DNA of 64,000 nt from Rhynochetos jubatus (lineage: Eukaryota > Chordata > Aves > Eurypygiformes > Rhynochetidae), in assembly GCA_027574665.1 (NCBI GenBank), contig CM050657.1:24282700-24346699 (forward strand), read 5' to 3'. The notes beneath the pieces are model-generated. The model was given only the letters and a program-made list of their open reading frames with translations, had not been told where the DNA came from and ran no database searches. Of this stretch, positions 47,901 to 60,245 are shown in pieces. The position numbers and the translations under genes are program-made. The number at the start of each line of letters is the position of its first letter. Position 1 is the first letter of the stretch.

Positions 47901-50900
47901 TTTTGTTGTGCAGTGGTTAAGTGAATGCTTATAAAATAATCCCCCATGGTTACTGGCATCACGTCTGTATATGAGCTTGTAGTGTTCATAAGGTTTCTCG
48001 CCTGAAGTTTGTGACAAACTATGCCTCTGATCCCATTTTAGGCATAAATATGAATATTTTTATTAAATTATTTTAATTGCTTCCTCTCACATTTGTTGGA
48101 ATACTGTTACGGACTTATGGCCACACAGTAATGAAAGGCCTTAAAGTTCAGTCAGATTGTTTTGAATACTTTTGCTGTCATCACAATTTTATTATCACAC
48201 TTGCATACCTGTGCAGCATTCATGCTGGATTATGAAGTACTCTATATCCATACACTGAGATGTTTATTTATCAGAAACACAGACTTTCCCCCCCCGTTTC
48301 CTCTCAATTCTGATATTTTTTTAAAACACAGAAAAATACCCTTCCTCAATAAATATCCCAAGCTTACTCATTGTAAAGAAAATGCTTGGAAACAAGGCAA
48401 GTATAATCAGACATATTTAGGCCCCTGTCACCCTGAGGTAGACAGGTGAAACAGATGAACTGCTCTGCCTGTGCCATTGGCTGTAAGGAAAACACAGACA
48501 TAAAGGAAGTGCAGCTGAATGGCTCAGACATCCATGGCCCCCTTTCCTACATTGAAACACGGATGAGATGAATCCCACCTTGCCCAGACACACTACCTTT
48601 CTTTGAGACAGCTAACCCTGCAGTGCGATGTACCTGCAGCTCAGCAAGTGCCCACAGCACATCATAAAAAGATTGAGGGGGAAGCAACCTGCAGGCTACA
48701 CTCACACATTGTTGTGAAAACAGCTCTTTGGGATCCACAAAATTTTACACTGGATATAGAGCACCTGTCCTGGCTTAAGCAGAGGCTGTGGGACATCTTC
48801 TTTGCAGTGAAGGCTGAGATTATTCTGCATATTCATAATTTGCTAAGTAGGTACTATAGGTATATACAACTGGTCCCCATCCCTGAAGGGTTTATGATTA
48901 GATTCAGTCCTGCTGAAACTTTCTGGAGTCTGCATTAGTTGCCATAAGATTTTATGGGGGACATCGGCAAAACCATCTGAGATGTTTCAAAACTGCTTTT
49001 TCTACTTCATATGTCCTAACGTGTACAGATAAAAAGTCCATGGCTGTAAGAGCTTTAAGTAATTCAAAAATCCATGCCCTCTGCAGTCCTTCCAATTTTA
49101 TGCTTGTTTACACTAGGTAGAGCACAGGTTTAGACATACAACCTATAATATAATCTGAAAGAAGAAATAAAAATCTGGAGAGAACGGCTCCACATCCCAA
49201 AGCAGTCTGTGTGACTTTTGCTCATCAGGGCAGGTACTGCAGATACGAACATGCAGCCCAAAGCATTTTTGAATAGCCTGTTCCTGTGAATGTATTTTAA
49301 AAAGATATTAAAAAAAAAAAAAGTAAAAAAGCTACTCAGAATGATTCTCTTTCACAATAATTTTGCACACAAGGGGAAGAAGTATTCATGACCAGTTTTA
49401 TTGCTAATTGTTAAGCATCCAGCTGTTTATCTTTATTGGCTTTTGTTTAAGATCTAGTTAACCGCGTGTTTTACAAACGAGTGGGTGGATTCGAGTCGAG
49501 CAAATATTTTTTTAATGTCTTGTCACAGGCCACTACTGATCTCTCTTTTTAAACTTGCATCTACCACTTTCCACTTGAAAGTCTTCACAGAAAGAGGAAC
49601 TTCCTTACAATTAAAAAGGTTTCTTTTATTTACTACTTGTTACTTTATTCTACATGGCAAGAACAGGAGATTTCTGTTCCCTAAGTAAGCCAATTTGAGT
49701 TGTACATTCCAGTTCATGAGGCAATTATGGCTGAGTTAAGAGGAAGTTAATAGCAATGTTATATTTGGTGTGTCTCCAAGCATGCTTTCACAGTTTTGAT
49801 AGCTGACAGAGATGGTCATTTTATGCAAGACAAAATCCACTTACCACTGAAGTTACTTGGCCAGATTTTTCACACTGTTTCCAGTAATAACCAAATGTGT
49901 AAGTGAATCCCATAAACAATAAGCTGTGATTAAATACATATATTTAGTGTGCCCATTCTCCGACAGAAAGCACACTACTATTGTACCGTGCTGGTGCATG
50001 TAAGACAACGTCTCACACTATGATGCTAAGTTTCACGGCACCAAGCAGCAGGCAGGGCAGTACTTCGCATTCACACACGGCCCTGCACTTCCTGCGCTCT
50101 AGCACTGCAGCCTATACGCTACCCAGCCAAGTATGTGGAACAGTTCTGGAGCCCACACTTCCAGGAGAATTTTTCCTTCAAGCCACACTATCAAATGTAC
50201 CAATTTCAGTAAAATAGGGAGGACTTTGAATTAGATTCATAGTGGGATCAAAAAGTTAGTTGTAGTACCTGAAAGATTTGCAAGGCAAGGGTCCAAGCAT
50301 CGGCTCCACTGTGCTTGGTTCCACTAATTTTTATTAGGATGAAATCTCTGGAATGAATCATTACATATGGTTGCCTTTACTGCTTCTACTGATCCTCTTT
50401 CCCATGCACTCATTGACCTTTCTGACTTTCTGAATATATCTAATAGTGGAGCTATCCAAAGATATCCTTGGAAACTTGCAATCTAGTGACACAAGAGGGA
50501 TATGTTTCCAAATACTGAGACAGTTATTCCCAAGAATATTTCCTATGGCAGGCCTGGCAAGTATGGAAGCTGCAGTAGTCTTATTTTATGCTCAAAAAAT
50601 GTCCAAGAAGAGAAGGAACTGGTGCCAAAAATATGCCCTAAAATATTAGAGGATGACAGAGCTAATCATAAGTTTTGAGCTGGTGAAAAAGCAGCTGAGA
50701 TTCTATTGCTCAATGTGTAGCTGGAATGCTGGTTATGTGGATCAGGAGAAAACTTGAAAACACCTGAAAGACTTTTCAGTGTCCACCTAAACATGGACTC
50801 TTGGTCACTAGCAGAACTAAAGTTGGCACACAAGACTGAAGAATCTCTCTTACTTTCTGTATAACTCTAACTTTAGAAAAACTTAATTTTAACTGATGTG

Positions 50901-50990
50901 CATACACTCAATGCAAAGCAACTTTGCCCGTCCATTTCTAAGTTTCTAAATTTGCTTTAAATACAAGAGCTGGCATAATAAGTACATAGG
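44994..50990. other. Non-coding DNA, no gene recognised
   Basis: AT-rich, with an A13 run at 49310-49322. The words near 48873-48915 ('gtccccatccctgaagggtt' and 'tatgattagattcag') recall an old interspersed repeat ('ccctgccccgaagagcttac'), but the match is too weak to call. Open frames of up to 113 codons match nothing. Confidence 0.6.
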
Positions 50991-51085
50991 GAGGTGAAGG
51001 GAAACTGAGGCACACAGCAGCAATGTGATTTCTCATGGTGTCACAGGGAACCAGTGGCCAAGTGTTCGAACCCATCAGGTATCCA
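50991..51085 (-). repeat. MIR-like SINE (antisense)
   Basis: On the plus strand: 'gaagggaaactgaggcacac', then a 'gtgatttctcatggtgtcac' region, then 'cagtggccaagtgttcgaac' followed by 'cc'. This follows the antisense MIR order (gggaaactgaggcacagag, aggtcacacagctagt, agtggcagagctgggattcgaaccc). The first and last blocks are close to consensus. Confidence 0.65.
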
Positions 51086-54000
51086 AGTTATCACAACGTA
51101 GAAAAAAGAACCAGGATCATAATTTAAACTGATTTATTATGAAAAGTTATTTTTCACAGTTAACATCAGCAGACTTGCCTGACTTTTAACACCAACAGGG
51201 CAAAAGATGTCAAACAAACTTGCAGCAAATGTTGCAAGTTTAATAATGTGCACTGAAAGTGACACAGTCCATAATGTCTAATCTCATTTTTCAGGCAACT
51301 TCAGAAAAAACCTCAACTTGCAATGACACATAGCATTTGTCTCTGAGTTCCTGTCCTACAGAACAGCAAACTGGAGCCAGGAATATTAAATAATTCCTAA
51401 AGACATGTCAAAAAGGATTGAGTTTTTGCACAAGCATATTTCTGTAATTTGGAAGAACAGGAAGAGGATGAATCACTTTCTGAACAAAAATAAAGCTGAA
51501 GTTTTCCTAAATTTCCATTTCTAAGAAAACTCACTGGTGAGTGGGTGCAGTCTAGGATGTCTTGACCTGTCCACAGTCCAAGTGGCACATATCCTTCCCA
51601 GGTGTTCACCACTGAGCCAATACATCTGGTTTTTGGTCCCTAAGTTACCTGTATACAGGGACGGTGTCCTCTCACAGTGATGGGGAAGTTGTTAACAATT
51701 AGAAAATACTGTACAACTGTGAATACTGAAGGTATTATTGCCATTCAGTAACTGAAGACAATGACATTCAAAATGCACCTACCACACAGGGCATCCCAAA
51801 TGCCTGCATCGGTGACAAGCTGACAAAAAAGTTTGCATTTGGATACAGTATTCCGCTTAAATATAGTTTAAATGCTTTGTTGCAGATTAGGGACCTTGTA
51901 CATTATCTGACATCAAAGACATTCAGGACACAAAAAACGTAATTTTAATTATATTTCCATGATAATTGAAATGATTAACTGTTTGCAGTTTACTAGAAAT
52001 GACAGTCAGCAACATCATGAATCTGTTCTAATCCCCAGTGCTTATTCAAACTGGAATGTTCCTAGACCTATTCATAAACTGCTGTCAAAGGAATCATCTT
52101 GTAACAGACGGCACAGACGGGGGCATTTTATTAGAAGATGTTTACACTCAAACACTACAAGTGAAATTGGTTCAGGATAGAAGCTTTTAATTGATTTTTG
52201 TCATTGCCATACTGGGTGTTAGTTGTCGTATTTCAACGTCAGATCATTCTAAGCTGTGGGGCAGAAGCAGGAGGAAGGAGGGAAGCAATACACAGCCCGA
52301 CTGCTGGGCCAACGCTTGGACAACACAGAAGGCGTTAAGTGTTAGACACCCCTTAGGTATTTAACTGCTTTGCCCTACCAAAACAGTGGCTTTGTATTTC
52401 TGTGTCTGAAAATCCTAGACTGCCTTAAGAATCAAGGGGAAGAGGGAGCATGATTTTCCAGATGGCTTCCCAAAATACTAATGAAATAAAGTAATGATTA
52501 AAAAGACAAAAGAGCCACTGTTTGTTAACCTACTGTGCTTACAAAATATGAAAGGATGAGTATTAGCCACAAGCGATACAATATAAACTGTCTGAAGTAC
52601 TGCACTTCACAAAAACTGACCCAACGTGCTTGGAAATGTCACCAGCTGTTTTCCAAGACTCCTCTCAACATGCCAGAGACATGGTTTTCCCTTTCTAATC
52701 AAAGCTCCTAGGAACTTCCATTTCTCATATGAAAGAGTAACCTCTAGTAAACACATACAAACTGTAGCCAGAGCCTGGCTTAGGCATCTGTTTCTAAGTT
52801 CACACTACCACTTCTCTTGTGACTAGGCACGCTTGGAACCCGGTCCACGTGTGAATAGGTATTCAGACTGCATCAGAGCTCTAGGCTTTACCTAATTAGA
52901 ACACCTCATAAGTAACTATAAAAAAGGAGACATTTAATAAAAAAAAAAAAGAAGAAAAAATTATCACTGTGATGTCCACAGTACATGAAAACATAATGTT
53001 TAAGGAATAGTTAGTATAAGCTGTATTTTTAGCAATTTGACATACATATTTTGGTCTAATGAGCCAACACTTAAATGGGAAAGCTATGCTTCCTCTCAAA
53101 ATCAGAAAATTGAAACTACCTTGCAGAAGTTTATGAAAAATGGAAACTGTTTTGACTCTGTTTCACAAGAAAAGAATTCATTGCATGAAGCTGTCAGTCA
53201 CTAACATCGAGACACTCAATTTTCCTGCAAAAAAATGCACAAATGGCTTTCATTATATTTAGCTGCAGCTTTAAGAAAATTTAATCAACTTAAACTGTTT
53301 AGTCTTTTTCCCTGATGAAAATCATAAAGTCAAATTCACATTTAAACCTGTTTAAACTGAAGCTCCTGTCAGCACCTCTGTTTATATTAAATCTATAGGC
53401 ATGAAATGCACTAAAATAAGAATAATGATATAATGTCTTAAGTGTATAATGTTAACATAGGTCCCAGACAGAAAAATGGGATAGACAGCCTGAACATTGT
53501 AAATTAATTTTCAATGTGTTATATTTATAGCTGTCATCTTTTCTAAATAGTTGCTCTTGTAGCTTTTGCACATTTTACTTATCCATCTGTCTCTGTTAGT
53601 CAATGTCTATCCACTAACATTAGTATTGCAGCAGAAAATTGCTACCTCCAGATAGTCAGAATTTTCACACTGGATATCAAGTTCTCCTGGTACTAGCTTT
53701 CAGGAACAACAGGAACGGTTACCAGGAATGGTACACCTGAGATATCCCAGCCCCTATGCTTGTGGTGTGTGACCCTAAAAGGCCAATGCTCCTCCATCTC
53801 TTCGATAGCTACGGAGTCTATTAAAAAATTAAGTAAGAATTAGGGAACAGAACTGCCAGAAAAATACTGGAATTTGTGGATAACCTATCTTAGAAAAACA
53901 GGTACATTTTCATATAAAGTTTCATCCGATCAAAAATAAACTACCCAGGAGGTCTCAAAAATCACCTAAGACTTGGGTTTGTTTCCTTATTTGGTATTTT

Positions 54001-57000
54001 ATTAAAGTCCTATAAGATTAAAAAACAAACCCCAGAAAACCCCAACAACTATACCTTCCCAATCTCACACTGTTCATATTAGGGACCTTTTTCTGGGCAT
54101 TACAATCACATTCTACATTTCTTGAGTCAGTGGGTCAAATTATACAGAAAGCAGCAAATCTTTCAGATATGACGGCTCTGCCAAATGGGTCATAGGATTA
54201 ATACAATTTCTCCTGGTATATCTATAGCACAAAGCTGCTTCTTGGCATTTGCTGAGAACTGGGTTTAACATGTCTTAAATTATGCAGCAGAAGGACTATT
54301 CGTGCTTGAAAAATGAAGACAGTACCATGGAAATAAATTGGGCAATTACTGCATTCCAGACACGTCCAACTTCCATAGTGACTTTACAAAAAGATTTTTG
54401 AAAGACCAGGAACCCAGTTTTGGTTTTCTGTTTACAGGATTACAGCAATACTTTCTGGAATTTGTAGCTCTGGATGCTACCAACCCTTTATAAAGGTTGT
54501 GATAAATGGGGGTGTAGATGATGTAAATCACTAGAGGTTCTCCGAAGTCACCTTAAAGAAATTAAAGGCAAAACTCCAGGGTACTCTGGGACTGGGAGCA
54601 GGCTGTACAATCTATAAATCTGTGAACAGCTCATATCTTATACAAGGTAAGGCAGTCTGATATAGGACTTCAGAAGCAGTCAGGTCATATAAAAGAGAAA
54701 AAATTTCTAAAACAATGTTTAAAAATTTTTCTTATTATTTGGCATTCTTCATGGAGTTCTTTTAATTATCAAAAAGCATTGAAAAAGCCCTGGAAATTAG
54801 CTTTAGTTTGTTACCTCTTTGCAGCTAAAAATAACGTTATTTGGTTTAGAAAATATCAAAGTAGGCTATTGAAAATCTTTTAATTGAAAAGCAAACCTAT
54901 TTGCAATGGAAAATATATTCTGTATTGATGATTTTTTTTAATTAAAAAAAGAGTAAAATCATTTTATCAGCTCTGCATATCAAAATTACTCTCACAAGAT
55001 CTCTGGAAGCCTGAAAATTTTCAATTCATTATTTTACATAGATGGGTATGGAGGCAGACATGTGAATGTTGGTGTGTACGTGCCAACTGTGGTCTGAATA
55101 GGGACATTAACCCTCATTTCAAACACATGAACCTCTCCATGAGTTAAAAGCAAAATTAACTATTTTTTCTGGATGCACAACATTCATTACCAATGTCTGG
55201 GAAGCTACATATTTTGTAATGAAGACTATAATACCTCTCGTATAAGATACACTGTGCTTAAACTCCCTTGGTTTTATGTTTTTAAAATGCTTTCCATAAA
55301 CTTTTGACTGAAACCCAAAATTTAGATCTCTGAGCTACATAAACTAAGAGTGGCCAAAGAATAAGTCCCCAAGAACCTTACCATTGATGTTAAAGCTATG
55401 AATTATTTCTCTAAGCTTTTATGCTTGTTTACAAATGAGTCATTACGGTTGGAGCTAACAAAAATTTCATTTTGCATTCTCTGGATATCTTCTGTTAGGA
55501 CACATTAACATCTTAAATTAAGTAGAAGTAAAGCAGAAATAAATTACACATGTGACTAAGATACGCAGCAAACACCCACCAATAACTGGTAAAGGCTATA
55601 TTATGTCACTAACTCCACACGCCTCACGAACTCTTGAATCAGCCATCACACACTCATTTGATTGATAGCATTGTTACTCCGAAGGTTTGCTCTGTTACAT
55701 GTACTGTATTTTTGTTACATTCTTTTCCTACAAGGAGTTTTTCTGTTTTGGCAGTTATATTAGGAACTGGATTTGTCTCCTAGCCCATGCTACCTTCTCC
55801 TCTCTGGAAAATTCCCATTTTCTTACACAGCCTGCCAATCTGACCACTAATGTGGTTAAACTTTTTCACTCATCTTCCAGCAATAACTTTTGTGCATATT
55901 AAATTCCCTTCTCAATGGTACCAGATGTGATACTTCAGTCAACTGCTCTTGAAATGCAGTATACCACATCTTCCACGTTCTTTCCCATTTTTCTCTTTCT
56001 TTAGCCCCTGTGAATCTTGGATCATTTTTCTGCATTCTTCAGTGCCTATCACCTTAGTGGACCATGTTCTCAACTAATACAAAGACCAGTGTAGCTCCAT
56101 GCAAGTCACTGGAACATAAGTGATTTATACCTATGTCTCCATCTTTACAGTGCAATCTGTGTGAAATTTATCTCCGCAAAACTACAGTGAAAAGAGAGAA
56201 AGATGAAGCAGAACCTTCTAATGCTGATTATTGTGACACAGCCTCAATAATCAGTAATCAGTTTATGAAGCAATTTCACAAACCCCTAAGATGGCAGCAA
56301 GTTCTATGAGGTGTTTAAAAGACAGTAAAAGGCACAGTATTGAGGAAGCTGTTTTTTCCTTTTGAACCCACTGCCTATTTACAAAGGAGTTAAATACCGC
56401 ACACACTCTACTAACTCAAATAGAACATCCTCCACGTTCCGCCACGTTATTTGCAATACAATTCTCAAGTCTGTTTTGTTCTCCCTTGCCTTCAGTAAAC
56501 AGAACATGGAGAAAAGATAGCAAGGCAGTCAAGTGTTCTCAAAGAGACAAGGAGGCGAGCCCATGCCACATCAGTGGGTCAAAATTCCAAAGAGGAAGGT
56601 TGTGTCCCTTTTCTCCTACATTATCAGTTGCTAGCTCATCCCTTTTAGATTCACATGGGACTTTGGCCCAGGTTTTATGCTGTGAATCTGACCTGCCCCA
56701 GCTGCAATTTAGTTATCTGCATTCAATTTTTGTCTCTTTTAAAATTTTTTTTTAAATACAGACACATCTTCATCGCTTGCATTTTAATTGCATGGAAATA
56801 CCAAGTTGTTTTGGTTCAGTTAAACCACAGAGGCGACGTTTATCACAATAGTTACACTGCGAACTAGTTCAGTTCTCACCAAAAAGAACTGTTTTTCCTA
56901 TCAGTGACATTTTGTTCTGAAAACAAGGCTACTGATTTGGCTAAAGGAAACAAAACACCCTTTCCCACTCTGAGAGAGCTACAAGACTCTCATCTCAACT

Positions 57001-57544
57001 GTGAAACAGAGGGGAGGTGCCACAGAATCAAGGATGTTATAGTTTCTGGATGACCGTTTACTGATACAGAGCCTAAACACAGTGAAAGTATGATGCTTCA
57101 TGTTTTCTGCTCTCCTTGTGGATCAAAAATTCAAAGTAACTATTCTTTTACAAAGAAGAACTATTATAAAATGCCAGTTAGGGTTAATATGACCACTCAT
57201 CAAAGTATAGTTGTTATTAGAGTGGTAAGAAAATATCACTTCATGTGTTGGCCAGACTAAGCAAGGATGAGAGAGATTTATATTTTTGAGTAGGCAAAAT
57301 GAATCAGTTCTCTGAACACAACGAATTACCTGTCCTGGGCCAATGACACTGTAAGCCATCAGTTGTTTGACTTGCTTCTTGGACAGCACACTCAAACAAA
57401 AAGTAGGCTCACAGGTCTTCAGCTGAGAAAAAGTCATGCCAGCTAATGAATAAAATATTTGGATTGCTTCAATAAAGATTGATGAGTTTACTCCAGTTTC
57501 TTCACATCTTAAAAAGAAGAGAAGTCCATCTGTGGAAGTACATC
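51086..57544. other. Non-coding AT-rich DNA
   Basis: No gene, RNA gene or repeat family recognised over 6.4 kb. A12 run at 52939-52950. An 18-base perfect palindrome of T7 AATT A7 at 54933-54950. Open frames are 89 codons or less until a chance 104-codon frame at 57123-57437 (minus). Confidence 0.6.
54933..54950. repeat. T7-AATT-A7 palindrome
   Basis: A perfect 18-base palindrome made of T and A runs around AATT. Such sequences are strongly bent or cruciform-prone but arise easily by chance in AT-rich DNA. Confidence 0.85.
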
Positions 57545-57588
57545 AACTATATGATGATCCTTATGGGTCCCTTCCAACTTGGGAAGAG
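57545..57588 (+). repeat. CR1 LINE 3'-end fragment
   Basis: The words 'atgatgatccttatgggtcc' and 'cttccaacttgggaa' match the conserved 3' end of avian CR1 non-LTR retrotransposons ('gatgatccttgtgggtcccttccaactcaggat'). Only about 40 bases are recognisable. The upstream sequence shows no reverse transcriptase remnant, so this is a heavily 5'-truncated or decayed copy in plus orientation. It is the main evidence for a bird, since this variant of the terminal motif is typical there. Related motifs occur in crocodilians and turtles. Confidence 0.65.
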
Positions 57589-59639
57589 TTAAGAGTAGGA
57601 TTTACTCTGGATCAGTTGTGGTCTGCCTGAAGGAATGTAGACCAAAACTGAGCAATTTTGAAACTCCAAGACTCCTTGATTAACATAATGATATACAATG
57701 ATCGTGTCAGTCAGCGAGGAACCATAGCCATCTCTGAAATGAAGAGTGGCTTCTGCTGAGCAGCAGTGAACAACGGTTTAAAGACAACAGCTAAGGAACA
57801 TCATAAGGAGCAATGTTGGAGAGGGATTAAAGGGAGGTAGCATGTAATTATCCCAGTTGGAATACAGCCTAGAGTAGCATTTCAAACTGTTTTTCTTTTT
57901 TCAAGAATAATTACTATGAAAACACTCAACCAAGACTGTCAAAACAGATGTCGATATTCCATTCAAAACATGTAAAAGCCTTTCATTATTAAAAGAGAAT
58001 CTGTAACTCAGAACATCAGAAGTTAAGTTAGAGTTTTCACGTATCTGTTAGAATTTTGTCAACTGCAAGAAATGAAGGTAGTACTCCAGATCCAGATGTC
58101 TAGAAAGAAGAGGCTAAAGTCAGATGGGGGTTCAACAGTCATTTTAAAAATCAGAATAACGCGTGTTTACTCCTAAACACAGTTCTTGCTTTGGCACCAT
58201 TCATGGCCTGGCTGTGCCCCGTATAACAACAGAGGGACCAGTGATTGCAGTGTGGAGCAAACTGCTGGAACTGAAAGGGCAGAAGTACCTTTCATCAGTA
58301 TCACTGACAGCAGTACCACTGCTACAGACTCCATGATTATGCTAAAAATGGAAAAAAACCCATGGTAGCTTAGTGTCTTTCAGCTTGTGAGTCACTGACG
58401 ATGCATACCTGTATTACAAACTGGAGGACTTTTTGAAGAAGCTAGTGTCCTCTAAGAGTTTAATATGAACATTGCAAAAGGTTTTTCATGTTCCTTTCAA
58501 GTAAAAGAGCAGTTCTGATAGCATCTACTCCTATTGAACTTTTTATTCATTCCAAACTTTCTTTTGTTCTACAGAGTTGGTGTTTTGGTTGTTTTTTTTT
58601 TTCTTGGCAAACACAGGGAATTTTTTGGGTACAGCAGCACATCTTGACCAAATATTTTGAAGTTTAAATATTCCTTTATTGTTGGATGGAATAACAAAAA
58701 AAAAGTGGCATTTCAGTTATCCTGAAATTATTTCTACCCTCTTGAAAGTATTTCTATGTCAGGATAGTAAATAAACATGAACAGATGTAGGGCATTGAAG
58801 GGGAGATGTAGTTTATTTTTTTGGAAAAAGCATTGAGGTAAATATCAGTCATAGGAAGTAAAATTTATCATAAACATTACCAGTGTCTATATGTCAAAAA
58901 AAAAAATCAGTGTTTTTTATAGAGATAAGTAACCCCACCGAAAGACCATTTCTGGGATATCCATCAACAGCGAACCTGCTAGTGGGCTGGCATACACAAA
59001 GCTGTTTATAAAGGGACAGTTCAAAAGCCAGGTCAAATCTGCACCAGTGGAAATTTCTTGCCACCAGTGGACCTTGCCCAATATAAATTTGGCTTTAGAA
59101 TTCTGAGTCTTTCCAGAATCAGTTTTCCAAAGACAACTAAATGAAAGAGCTGGATGCACAGATTAGTCAATCCCTAGAAAGTTGTCTTGATTCTGAAAAG
59201 CTGAAAAGAGAGAGGCCTCTACATATAGTGTAGTACTGATCCAACAGCAGTTAATTTTAACTTTGGATGAATGAGGACTAAATTTGCCAGACTTTAAAAG
59301 CTTGTTTCTTTCCCGTACTGCCTGTTTTCCTCTGTGTAACTGACACCATGCAATTGTCTCGCACTAAAGCATGGATGGATATTATTACACATTAGAGGCA
59401 GTGACACAGTTTGCTACCTATGAGAGAAAGGAGAATAGGTCTTCTTTGGAACACCTTAAATGAAATATGCCTGTCTTCAACTGCTGGATTATGAATTCAG
59501 TGACTCTGGAATTCTCTAGCTCATTCTAGCGCTTACACTTCTTGACCATGAGGAATGGATTTTGAAACCAAAAATTTCCCTACCATGTCATTAGAAAGTA
59601 CATTTAAAATTACCAGGTGATCTAGGTATGGATTCTGCA
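57589..59639. other. Non-coding spacer
   Basis: AT-rich with T and A runs at about 58590 and 58880. No gene or repeat family is recognised. Confidence 0.6.
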
Positions 59640-59659
59640 TGTAAGTGAAATAGTTGCCT

Positions 59660-60245
59660 TGCTAGAAGGAACTGGCAGGGAGCAGCAGGACCACTTGCTG
59701 TTCAGGGGGTGGGAAGCCAAGTGCAGTAACGCAGCTGGCAGGGTAAGGGCCTCATGAGCCCCACAGTACCTGCACGTGGCAAAGCGAGCAGGGCCAGAGA
59801 TAGCAGCCAGCTTCAACAAAAACACCACATCACCAAGAAGGATCGTGGTGATAGGCAGGTCTGAGGTTTAGCCAGCAACACACATCAACAAATAGGGATC
59901 AGGTCCGTGCTGGTAACCAGTGTCAGACAGCCCAGTGATTGCTGGGCAGGCCAAAGTGATGAGGCAGGGCCAGGGTCAGGCCCAGAAATCAGTCCACAGG
60001 TAGGAGTTTGGATCAGTGGAGTCCATGGCTGGACACAGGCACAGGGAAGACACAGAAGAGCTGCCGACAGGCACTCCTACAACATCGTCAGGCATAGAGG
60101 AAAGGCCCCCAGCTGAGCTGGAATGGGTCTCCAGGGCCCAAGGGTGAGAGGTGTGTGCATGTGGCTGGAGTCCCCAGGGGAGGCTGATCGGACTGTTAGT
60201 GCCCTCAGCACCTTGACGAGAACAACGGTGAACTGCATACCACTG
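59660..60245. repeat. GC-rich CAGG/GTCAG-rich block, possible degenerate dispersed repeat
   Basis: About 590 bases are clearly richer in G+C than their surroundings. They repeat variants of 'caggg', 'gtcagg' and 'ccagg', for example 'gaggcagggccagggtcagg' near 59960 and 'ggacacaggcacaggg' near 60030. CpG is sparse (about eleven), so this is not a CpG island. Open frames in it (up to 103 codons, minus) match nothing. The texture recalls unclassified sauropsid repeats and old minisatellites built from cagg words. A new or decayed repeat family is possible. Confidence 0.35.

Noticed and set aside
48873-48915. Words resembling an old repeat ('ccctgaagggtttatgatt')
   Set aside because: Too short and diverged for assignment without a library search.
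51060-51075. 'gtgttcgaaccc' resembling a tRNA B box
   Set aside because: It fits the end of an antisense MIR copy, and no cloverleaf or A box is present. MIR itself derives from a tRNA.
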